The notes under the pieces were generated by a model. That model worked only from the letters and a program-made list of their open reading frames with translations. It made no database searches and had not been told where the DNA came from. A DNA stretch of 64,000 nucleotides from Anisakis pegreffii (taxonomy: Eukaryota; Nematoda; Chromadorea; Rhabditida; Anisakidae): contig JAPYMA010002011.1 in NCBI GenBank assembly GCA_035041965.1, positions 1 through 64,000 of the forward strand, in the 5' to 3' direction. Positions 1 through 10,900 of this stretch are shown here, one piece after another. The translations under genes were made by a program, and so were the position numbers. How positions within the stretch are numbered: the stretch's first letter is position 1; each line of letters begins with the position of its first letter.

Positions 1-467
1 GCCAACAAATACAAAGAAAAAGCAATCTCGTAAGAAACACTCTGACTCCTAGCCCGAATGGCCCCCACCATACCATATTTTGATTTACTTACAGCACCAC
101 TAACAAGAGTCGTAAACAGAAAACCCAATTAAACAAAGAAAGAAAATTTCAAAATAGAATACTCAAAAGTCATAAAATCAAAAGAATAAGGAAGAACAAA
201 CCACTCCAAAAACATAACAGAAAAAAAAACTCCTGGAACCAAAATAAAAGAAGTCTCAGCAGAATTCAAAGGTGTCATTTGCTCTTTTTTCAAAAGCTTA
301 ATACCATCAAAAATAGCTTGAACAATACCCATAAAACTAACTTTATTAGGACCAATACGCTGCTGACTACCACCCAGCAAATGACGCTCGTACAAAGTAA
401 CAAAAGCAATAGCCTGAACAACAAATAACATCACTAAAATAACTTCCAACAATAAAAGAACCAACAA
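1..467 (-). pseudogene. nad1: Mitochondrial nad1 (NADH dehydrogenase subunit 1) fragment, probable NUMT
   Basis: The minus strand reads as the N-terminal part of NADH:ubiquinone oxidoreductase subunit 1, a membrane subunit of respiratory complex I. Visible family motifs are LYERHLLG, then RIGPNKVSFMG, then DGIKLLKKEQ, in the nematode form. The open frame runs from about 467 to a TAA at 131-129. Beyond the stop the same frame continues to base 1 with clear ND1 sequence ([16 protein letters not shown], then [13 protein letters not shown]), so the stop interrupts the gene. The reading strand is T-rich, as in nematode mtDNA, and an AGG codon falls where nematode mitochondria would read Ser. A tRNA-Tyr lies immediately upstream, matching the usual chromadorean order tRNA-Tyr then nad1. 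Sequence above about 535 is not mitochondrial, so a nuclear insertion is likely. An assembly chimera or an alternative mitochondrial haplotype is possible. Confidence 0.85.
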
Positions 468-522
468 AAGAAAAAATTCTTTAGATTTACAATCTAATAT
501 TTTAAAAAATAAACTAATCTTT
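467..522 (-). tRNA. trnY: Mitochondrial-type tRNA-Tyr (GUA), fossil copy within the NUMT
   Basis: On the minus strand a perfect 5-bp anticodon stem with 7-nt loop TTGTAAA (anticodon GTA) lies at 497-481. The 25 bases 5' of it fit a 7-nt acceptor, a 2-nt spacer and a D-arm. The 3' side is short and T-rich, as in nematode mt tRNAs where a TV-replacement loop takes the place of the T-arm. Two of seven acceptor pairs appear mismatched, which fits decay. It abuts nad1, the normal nematode mitochondrial neighbour. It is unlikely to be expressed from the nucleus. Confidence 0.65.
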
Positions 523-540
523 TCAAAACTAAGGTCTTTT

Positions 541-2458
541 CACCAGTCCCCATAGAGCACTAACTAGTTTCGGTGGATTGACTAGAAATATTTTTGGACC
601 ATTCCTGGATACCTGAAAAAACCATTATCTAATTCAGCTAAACAGCAATAATAAACTTTTATTATTCCATGTATTTTCTAAAGATATGTACAAGTAAGTA
701 CACATTTACATATTAATGTATTTTGTAGGGAGAATTCCCGGAAAGTGCATGTGCCAACTCACGAAAATATGTCTCGTTCTCTAGGAATAGGCTAAATGGA
801 ACATCGCTTGAAGAGCATCAGCTTGTACATGAATTTTTACTTTCGAAGTTTTCTTAACCCTCAAAATCGTATCTTTGTGGATGGAAAAACAACACATCTG
901 CAAGTTATCGAAGGAAATTTGGTTGAACGTTCTCACCCTTAACCTGGACATACACGAGACCTAGACAAGAAGCAATCTAACGCAGCACATATCAAACTGA
1001 TCTCTTTAAAGCGAGCTTCCACATGGGTTGGATTTACACTAAGAGACGTCTTTCTGAGGGTTTGGACTTCGGAAAATCCGAAGTCTAAAAATAGTGAATC
1101 TGGCGTCTCAGGCGATAAACAGTTTGACCCAAATTATTATTGGAAGCATGCACTTAGGATAAAACTTTCAACAATTTGTCCTTCTTAGTGAGGAATCAGC
1201 CAGCGTGAGAAAATCAAAGAGTCACTATAGTCCAGATACTATTCTTTAATTTTTACAAATGTTGACGGTTGGCAATTGTTGTGGAGGGTGAAAAATTTCT
1301 TGGAAGTAAACACCATCGCGAAAGTAGATGTGGGAGGCGAATCTTCATGGTGGTAACTTCCCGAGAATGAAACTTCCGAAGACGAACTTCCTATAGTCAT
1401 TGCACTGTACAGTTCTCATCACAACATATTGGTAATGACGACGTTGGAACATCGAATTCCGAAACCGAATTTGCTGGTGAGTGCGGTTTTGCGTACGGAT
1501 GAATTATTATGTATAAGATGATTTCTCAAATCCGATTGACAATCAGGACTGATATTAATGTATTATACTCTGCTATCCATTAATTCGCCACATAAGTGAA
1601 ATTTATTGTGACTTCAGTCAAATAATAAAAGAAAATCTCGAAGTGAAGGATCAAAATTTTACTGACATAATCAACTCAATAAACATAATGATGGCAATAA
1701 CGTGATGTAACATTAAATTGATCACATAACGCTCAATTACAATACAATAACAGATAAAATGAACTGAATGGCCAATAAAGAAATACAATCTCGCACTAAT
1801 AACAAAAACGATATTAATATTGATATTTTCTTCAAAAACAAACGACATTTTCACAATTCTTCGCAAACCATCAACACAACAATTTCATTGAAAAAACATC
1901 AACAAATCCTATTGATAATTCTGAAGGTAACTTCACGCGCATATACATCCAAGAAATTATGCTTCCTGCAATCACGAATGATATAAACACGAGTGAACAG
2001 ATCATCTACTCACGAATCCAAGTAGTCATTTCAAGCAATTAGAAAATGGAAAAAATTACCTAGCTCCGACATTGCCTAAGAAATGATACTCCTGATGTAT
2101 ACAGATATGTCTGTTTTTCATCAAACAAAAATAACTAATGGTTCTCAACTGAACGATTATCAATGAAAAGCAACTAAACGAGATCGTTCACCTCAAAGGG
2201 ATTAACAAAGACATCATCTGATGATAACAAACATACAGTTTAATTTATTCAGAAAAATCAAAGAGCGATGGGCAATTTATTTGATACAGCTGATATATGA
2301 GGATAATCCGTTAAATCTGTTCAAAAAGATGATATAATTATTTGGATGTGAGCTGGTCGTGCTTTGCCAAATCGCTCTTTTGATTTCATTTGCATTGAAA
2401 AACAAACTGAACTGAAGCTGGAAGTTTGATGAGTAGATATAATACAGATTCCTTGGAG
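541..2458. other. Non-coding stretch, no recognised gene
   Basis: No reading frame with protein-like motifs or paired splice signals was found. It contains a small palindrome at 1064-1084 (two 9-bp arms around AAA). Composition becomes more A-rich after 1500. The left edge is the border of the mitochondrial insertion. Confidence 0.5.
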
Positions 2459-2850
2459 AATCATGAATGAGAGCGAATCAGTGATGCGGCTGAAGTGAAT
2501 AAGAAAACCACCACCATACAGTGGAATTACAATGCAGTAACTTACATTGGTGATGAGAGTGATGAGAGAGTATGGAAATTAGACATAGGATTCATGGAGA
2601 GACTGTTGAAGCAGAACTGTACACGAGAGCATGAAAAGCGTGCATGCCATCTGAATAGCTACTTCCATGAGAAGCCATTCTCCTGCACTCTATTCACCGC
2701 TCACATTCCATCACCAGTTTTTACGTCCAATTCCTGCGATGTCTCATCACTCTCATTTCCAACGTTGCTGATTGCATTACATTCCCATTGTGAAGCGGCA
2801 CTTTTCTCATTCATTGTAGACGTATCACTGATTCACTCTCATTCATAATT
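2459..2850. mobile_element. Foldback/MITE-like element with long terminal inverted repeats
   Basis: The two ends are reverse complements. The left end begins with the word ATGAATGAGAG then CGAATCAGTGAT, and the right end at 2824-2847 carries the complement with two changes. Similarity continues inward for about 125 bp per arm (roughly 2459-2585 and 2725-2850, about 75% identity by eye), for example GATGAGAGTGATGAGA on the left against its complement TCTCATCACTCTCAT on the right. The central part is unpaired. No transposase motif is visible and the open frame inside has no known family. Long imperfect arms with little else are typical of foldback elements or MITEs. No target-site duplication could be fixed with confidence. 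Confidence 0.6.
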
Positions 2851-3083
2851 ACCCTCTGAATCTTCACTCTTTTCATTTGTTCACTTCAAATTCTCGTTAC
2901 GTTGGCATTTACAATAAAATTGATATGTGCAGAGTGAGTTGCCACACAACGAAACGACTGTTCAAGTGCAAGAAATTCATCGCATCCAAGTGCTAACACT
3001 GAGATGCTATGCAATCTGGGTTTCCCAGTGAAATCTTCAATGTTCCTCTTCACTTTAAAGAAAGAAGAAGGATTCAAACACGG

Positions 3084-3193
3084 TCCAACACAGGTGTGAT
3101 TCTAAGCACTGCTGTGTCACTGACCGCATCTGTTTCATCCAAAACAGATGCGGTCAGTGACACACCAGTGCTTAGAATCACATCTGTGTTGGA
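3084..3193. repeat. Near-perfect long hairpin, 52-bp arms and 6-nt loop
   Basis: Left arm 3084-3135 and right arm 3142-3193 are reverse complements at 50 of 52 positions, separated by the six bases CATCCA. The tip is TGACCGCATCTGTTT against AAACAGATGCGGTCA, and the outer end is TCCAACACAG against its complement. It does not look like a tRNA, and the pairing is more complete than in a usual miRNA precursor. It may be a young inverted duplication, a short foldback element or a hairpin small-RNA source. Confidence 0.8.
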
Positions 3194-4119
3194 ATACGTT
3201 TTTGACAACATTCGAAGCCTGTGATTTTCTTTGAGTCGCCATGACATCACAAAGAAACGCACAACATGTCAATTAGATCAGAAATTATCGATCACTCCCA
3301 GTGTGATGAAGGCAGTTGAGCTTGGCCATGGAATTCTATTTTTCCATACAATATGGCAGACCCAACTATCTCAACCAGCTATAGTTAAATCTACCTCAAA
3401 GTGGAATGATCCTCTCCGACAACATTTCAATAACTCATTGAAATGTCATTCATAAAACCTTTTGCAATTGATCAACATCATTTTGGAGGAACGAGCTTTC
3501 ATTCTGCATCTCAACCTTAAGTTACATCCATTACCATGGACTTATCACAAGCTCAGCGGAGCCGAGTTTGTTCACTCAGGATCTAAGATTTATCAAATAA
3601 CCTAACTCTGACATCTGAGGGCTTTTATCTACTGCTCATTACATCACTTCATACCATGTCCATACTTGAACACGGTAATACCTAACGATCGGAAATCAAC
3701 AGTGATGTTAAGAAAGTTAAGCTCACACTGCCAAAGCTTGAACAAAAGACCTGATCGCAAATATCAGAAACAAACTGATAAGATTTGTACGAGAGACTTT
3801 TTAGGCTCGCATGCAGATGAGTATGTCACGTGTGAACATATTCGGAGGAAAGATAAGAATATGCAAAATACCTTGGAATTTTTGATTGCATAACACTTAA
3901 AATCACGAGTAATGATCCGTAGGCAATCCGATAACAAAAACATCAACTTTAAAAACTTTAAAACTTTAACAGAAGCAAAAAAACAGCATTTCAGTTACAC
4001 AAATTAAGGTGGGCAAGGGCGGATTTATTGTCGACGATATAAATTGTCGATGGATTTTCCTTAGTTCAAGAGATGTTACTGCTTTTCTAAGGATATGTCA
4101 AACTAATTGAGCTTTTCTA
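3194..4119. other. Non-coding stretch, no recognised gene
   Basis: Short open frames occur on both strands but none has a recognisable motif or splice context. Nothing else stands out. Confidence 0.4.
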
Positions 4120-4990
4120 TAATATTGCCACACTCTGCACATTTGATCACATTATGGTGATCAATGATACAGTTCTACAGAAATATCATGAGCACCATTT
4201 CCGAACTACCTGTACTCTCAAGTTTGCCTAGTAACATGTGAGTTTCAATGCCCTGTTCGATGCAGCGAAATCTGCGAATTCAGAAAAATATATAGGTTGC
4301 GGAGAGATTTTGCTTAGTTGAGGAGGTATAGCTATTTTATTAAAGCTGTCTCAACTAGCGCTGAGGTGCTCATTGATATGCATTTGATCACTACAGATCA
4401 ATGCATATTATACATTACTATAGAAATATGGGTTTGATACATTCAAGCCTACCGTCTTCTCAGGTTTGACAGTAAACATGTTTTATTGTTGTGCATTATT
4501 CCATTGAGCAGAATCTCCGCTTTCTAAAAATGAAAAAGTCACCGGAAAATTCCACCTCTGCGAGGAGATATAGCAGTTTTCCTGATGCTATAGGGGTCAG
4601 TTAGCACATTCAAGCCTACCGTACTCTCAGCTTTGACCAGTAACATATCAATTTGTCCACAGTAGTCGATCTAGCAGAATCTCTGCATTCAGAAAAATAT
4701 ATATTTTGTTGGGCGATTTTGCTTAGTTGAGGAGATATAGCTATTTTATTAAAGCTATCTCACCTAGCGCAATGGTGCTGATTGATATGCATTTGATCAC
4801 TATAGATCAATGCATATCATTCCATACTATAGAAATATGGGTTTGATACATTCAAGCCTACCGTCTTCTCAAGTTTGCCCGAAAACATATTAATGTTTGT
4901 ACATCATTCGATGGAACAGAATCTCGGCTTTCTAAAAATGTAAAGCTGACTGGAAAATTCCGCCTCTGTGAGGAGATATAGCTGTTTTCG
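4120..4990 (+). repeat. Tandem repeat with a 409-bp period and an internal palindrome
   Basis: Two long units recur with a 409-bp shift. The word GCTATTTTATTAAAGCT occurs at 4331 and 4740, and ATTCAAGCCTACCGTCTTCTC at 4441 and 4850. Each unit contains a second, diverged half: a related copy of ATTCAAGCCTACCGT lies at 4610, so the structure is a dimer of roughly 168 and 241 bp. Each long unit carries a palindrome (TGATATGCATTTGATC, a 6-nt loop, then GATCAATGCATATCA; 4783-4819, degenerate copy at 4374-4410). A more diverged partial unit precedes at about 4120-4330. An inverted copy of the family lies at 36537-37065. Confidence 0.75.
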
Positions 4991-7900
4991 TGACGCGGTC
5001 GAGTATCAGTTACTTCACTCGAATTAATCGTTGACTTAAATGAATTTTTTGGATGTTTTGTCCATCATTTCAGCTTGAAAATGTTTGATTCCGAAAACAT
5101 GAGGTGGTCTCTTAAAACAGTTTTCATAAAATATGAATGCATTTTGTTGTAGCATTTTTCTCATGTTCCTCGTTTAACTTCGCAGTTGATCTATTAAGTT
5201 GCTGTATTTCCAGAAGCTGTTTAGCAGTTTAGGTATATCAATCAAGTGGAACGTTCTCAAGAAATCGGTGACTGTGGATTAATCAACAATGCAATTGCAA
5301 CAACAATACCGAAAGAGCAATAAGGGATACCTTTTTAGTGCTCTTTTTGTTCCAACAACAAAAAGGGAATAGATTAACTTCTCTTAGATGATTGAGTGCT
5401 TCCTTAGACAATTCACTGTTTCTAAGGATACTTTTCCCATTGAATAGTCTGCACTGAATCGGGCCATCAATCAACAGGATTTTATTCGTAAAATGCTTAA
5501 TACTGTGAATATGCGTGTGCTTGTGAGCTGAGTAATTTGCTTCTGATTTCGTGGCTCTGTTAAAATACATTCGTCGATTGTATTTCTATTTGATTAAGCA
5601 CAGTCGAAACACACATTTATTCCTTTACAGATAATAGAGCAGTTCGGCAAGAAAGTTCGGTAGTTTTCATTAGTTTTTGTCAAATTTTGAATTCACCTCC
5701 ATGGTTTTTGAAGTAACTAACTTATTCTGAGGGCAATAGTGTCTACTGTTAGACGGTTATTCTGCTGAATCACAGTATAAGTGCAGTAGTATCCATGTGT
5801 ATGAATGGAACAATCACAAAGAAAATATGACTAATCTCTTGAGTGCAATGGAATACTACGACTGCTCCCTTCAGTGGAAATGCAGTAGTATGCGGTCACA
5901 ATCAAGCAACCGATTCAATGCGTTGCCGTATTCAACAATGCGACAAACAAAGTACAGCCGTACAAAACTAGCCGGATATAACTATACGATATTGTAATAA
6001 GTTCATATCGGTAATCTGATGTGCAAATATCAGTCAGTCATTTCAACAATCAATTCAGTGAGCGTTTCGTGGCAGAGGATATGTGTTTTACAGCGGCTAC
6101 CGATACTAGCACATTAAATATTCATTCGCTGAGTGAGCTATGTGACATTCAACAAGCAGTAAAAGTTGCTTTTTTATTTAGTAGTTCTGTCAGGGTATCT
6201 GGTTGAGTTACACAGTTAGTGGTTATTTAGTTAGTTATGCAGTCTGTTCGGTTACTTAGTTACCAGCAGTAACCATTAACGAAATCACATCATATCGTCG
6301 TACAGTTTGCTGGATAATTCGATAGCAATGATCTGTCTCATTCATTTACCGATTCTTTCATTTGCTAACTAAAACTAGAATATAGCAGTGCATGCAAGTA
6401 ACAAGTTGAACTCAATGCAGAACAGCAGCACAGCTCATCTTTATCCAGGGTTATTCTTTTGTGTTCCTTCGATGTATCAAATAAATATATGCCCCTTTTT
6501 TACGCGAGATATTGCCACATTATTAACGTCGTCACAGAATTTCGAATTAATTCTCCGATCGGCGGTGTGCATCCCTTATCCGATGTTGTTGTATATCCTC
6601 TCATTTTCTCATCAAAGGTCTGTCAATGGTACGTATATCCACTCATATCTCTCTCGTAACCTTTAGTTTTCACCTCCGTTCACATTCATTTATCTTGAGT
6701 CGCCTTCTTCGCTTGTTCGCAACCATCCATTTATCTTCGTGGTTTAACGAGCAAACACCGAATATGGAGTGAACCAACCCATAGTGAGTGTGTTACAACA
6801 CATTTGTTTATCTCATCTATTAATATCTCTCCTCGAAATATACAGTCGATCGCTGGCAGGCAGGCAGGGTTAATTTAGTTTCTTTCCATTGATAATAGAT
6901 TTTTCATGATGACAATAATGACGGCGTATCCATCATTCACTGCTTTGCCTAAGTGATGATTGTATTCTTCCATTTATTCATTTGCTTGCTCGTGAAACAA
7001 ACCCAACCTCACTCGCAGATTCACCAGGAATTCATTTGTTCTGATATCAGCATCCAGCTTCATCTTATTTTTAGGTTGCATTTTCGAATTGACTTAATCA
7101 CCGTGATCAAATTTTCGTCGACAATCACCACAACACGAGTAGATAGTGAGTACCACTTATCGTTAGTTGTCGATTGTGCACCTGTTGACGAATACTTATT
7201 TATTTACTCATCCGTATTCACGTCTTATGTTCATGTTCACTCATGTGCATTGGGAATTGCAACGATCGACCATGTTCCCTTTCCTAGAAATCGTCAACCA
7301 ATTAGATTCAGCATTACATATGCTCCACTTGATAGCAAGATGAGAATTTCTCAAAAAAAAAGCAAGCAAACGAGAAGGTTGAATAATTGAATATCATGTG
7401 TTTACTTCACATTCATCCTTCATACTTCATAATATCAGTGAATATCATAATATCATTTACTTCCATGAATAATATCAGTTATGGTCTGGTCTGATCAACT
7501 TGTGATTATGAATTTTTTCACAGTATTTGATTTTTGTAGATAGATAGATTTCTGTTAGAAATTGACGCTTTGGAACGGATTTCTTAGTACTTATCGCCTT
7601 ATGATTCAGTTGCTTTTTTTCCACATTGACGGTAAAGACGAACTTCGGACTAAAAAATGCAAATGTCTTTTTGAGTTAATTGGATTTGATGAAGAAGAAC
7701 TAAGAAATTGCTCGTTTTCTGTTTTGGATCAGCAATGATTTGAATTGATGAGCACTATTTTATGGGCACATTTATGGGCGATATCTCACTCTGATCAGCT
7801 TTTTTTAAAATTAGGAATGCCTCTTTTACGGCGGTGCGAAGAGAGTTATTCTCAAAATTGTGCAAGAGAAGATAAAAGCAATTCGCCGTAGTGAATCGAA

Positions 7901-10900
7901 CGAACTATGAATAAACAGTTTGATTTTACTACATTGCATTATAGCCTTATCTATCAGGCTATTGAAGTACATCCCATTTATGAGAATATCAACTTTTCTC
8001 TTGAAGTCAACAGCTGTCTTGCGCAATTGTTAAACTCCTTATTCAGCAGCTGCACTATCGTTTTTTCAGTATCTTTCGGTTGTTAGAGCGAATTTTTTAA
8101 AATTCGATGGAATTCTCCAAAATTGGATTACTTACATTGTCCTTTGTGTTAAGTAAACATTTCTTTCTTCAGTTAATCCTATGTATTTCGTCGAGTGAAA
8201 GAAACTCCGCATTCATTTTGTTGAGTAGCTAATTGATTCATTTCTGAAGTAATTCATTTCCCGTGTCTATCTATGGCTTGCGATCGCTTTTCAGTTTCAC
8301 TTTAAATCTTTTTTTTTCAACTGAAATTATCGACATAATGAAAATTTATTTTTGAGATGAACGTCTCTCATTCTTAAAACACTTTTTTAAACCAAGCTAA
8401 TGAAATTGATGAATAACAGATTATAAATAACGGAATGATTAATGACACAGATTGTGAGGATTTATTTCAGGATTAGTTGAGGATGACCATAGGACTTTCA
8501 ATTCGGGATTACTTTGTTATTATTCGATTCTGCGGAATGTCTTCAACTTCGCTATAGGAAGAAAGTGTGTTTGAGATTGCTTATTCGTATTAAGGCGTAG
8601 CTAATCTTCATTTAGTTATCTACTAAGCTTCAGAAATATTATCTGTTCACCTATGTGTTCCTTTCCAATATTATGTGAGCTTCCTAGCCTACGATGCGAA
8701 TGGCTGCCTACTTTATCCTCGATAATTGATCTCGTCACCTCTTTAACACCATTTTAGCGGACAGATGCTACAGAAAGTTGACTTGCTGAGAGGGAATTTT
8801 AATTAAATTTCTTCATCGCTTTAATGATATGGTGTTATTTGGTTATCTGCCTTATATACTTAATCAAAAGTTGTTCACATCTGTGTTACGCATCTATTCT
8901 GAGAAAGCAGAAACTGAATTGTGTTCATGTGCATTGCTTGAAGGTTTCATTAAGTGAATAGGCTGAAGCTGGATAAGCTTGTTCAGTGGATTGCATTTGA
9001 TTGATTTCACTCCACTGCATAAACGGGAACGTTTTCGAAGAGAGTTAGATTTCCAGAAGTTATTTGAGATATCAGATGGAAATAAGAAAGAAGTTCGTCA
9101 TGCCGAGATGCTTTAGGCTACTCACAATGAATTGGAATGGAACTAAATCAGGAAGCATTTGTGATTTTGAGTTAGAATTTGATTTCTGAAGTGTTTTCGT
9201 TGGGTTCTCTTGTTTTAGAAATCCTGAAAACTTAAATTTGTTATGCAGTCCATATGAAAGTACGTTGTCATGAACATTACTCACTAATCAGAAGTGAACG
9301 ATCGTCATTAGGTGAAGGAAATTTTCTGATTTATCAGAAAAAATCTTCATGATATGGTTGGTAGTTAAGTGGTGAGATGGATTTGTGTGAGAGGAATGAA
9401 AAGAAAATTCATTAATTGCCGATTGTGTTTCGTCTTATTGTGAATGGCTGTTCTTTCATAGACATTCAATGAGCAATTGAAAAACTCAAGTGAAACTAAA
9501 TGGAGTGAAACACTTTTTCTATGATACTTTTGCAATTTGTACTTCTGAAAGGAAATGAATTTTAAATTTTGCTATGAAAAGCATGAAGCGTATGCACATT
9601 TCGAGCAAATTACGCCGTTCACTAACTGAAACCTTCAGAGAGTTGTTTATTGGTCTAATGAAATGATCGCATTTTTCCATTAGTTTCTTTGCATTTTTCA
9701 TAAACATTCAGTGAAAAACGGATAAATAAATCGAAGATTTTTATGTTCCAGTCGCACTTCGATCGTCATTTTCGAGATTTGAAATGACCAGTCAGTTTGA
9801 TAAAGGTCATTGAAAATTTCCACTGTTTTGCTGAAATAATTTATTATAAAATTCTTTCGGTTCGTTGTTGGTTTCTTTAAGCGATGAAATGTTTGAAAAA
9901 ATGTTGTGCTCGGAAAGAATTCGGAAAGAATATTTTTTGATTTGCACGATAAAAGATAAGTGTAATTGAATGAGAGCGAAAAACGTCGCTTATCATGACG
10001 ATCTATTCGTATTTCATCGAGCCTTAATTGTCGATTCATCTGAAAAACCAAATGGGCTCGCGCACACAATTCGAACGAGAATTATTGTCAGTAATTGAAT
10101 TGAATGTTTAGTATTCAGTAAATGTTCTCGATCTATCGTTATCATGCATCAGACTGCGTTTGAGAACGTGACGTTGCAATTGTCGTCAGTTCGGTTTTTC
10201 ATTGGACGGGATGGTTAGCATTCAGCGAGACGACTTCCTTCTTTTGAGATCGATATCAAGCCTTTGCATTCACTCCGAACACTTGGAGCTACGAAGGCGC
10301 TTGTAACAAAAACATTGGAATGTGAGAACTTTAGATATGAAATAAAGTTATTTCGAGTTACAGAACACTGTTTGAATCACTCAAATTTGAGTGAGTTTGA
10401 TAGGTGAAATAACCACTCACTATCAGAACTATTGTTGTTGTTGCAATGCGATTTAGTTCAGTTGAATGAGTTCAGATTTGGTAATTGAAATAAAGGTGTC
10501 AGTGATCGATTCAATCCTGTTGATGTAGTGAACATAACAGATCCTGCTTTCAGCAAGATGACAGAATAGCACTCATAATTACGGCATCAACTCAGTAATT
10601 TTATGGCTTTCTGGACTGAGAGGGCTCGAGAATTCAGAAATTGTTCAAGGGGAGAATAGAAGTGGTGTTTGCAGGTATTTTTTCGTGTTGCAAACACCGT
10701 AGTAAGCGTCTCGCGCATTCGGTTTTTTGTTTTGAAAAAATGAGCGAGTGAGATCAACGAGGAATGATGATGGCATTTTCTACATCTTTCTTACTTTTTT
10801 TTTTCCATTCAGATCTAATCAATTTGGTTTTAATGAAGTCTGAATAATGAGTGCCTATTTCCGTTTGCATGTGCACTGTATTGCATTGCACTCTATTTTA

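Noticed and set aside
1064..1084. Perfect 9-bp palindrome around AAA
   Set aside because: Too short to separate from chance in AT-rich DNA; no terminator or regulatory context.
6953..7390. 145-codon plus-strand open frame with a hydrophobic start
   Set aside because: No domain, no splice or trans-splice context that decides a start, and a frame of this length is expected by chance about once in a window of this size and composition.
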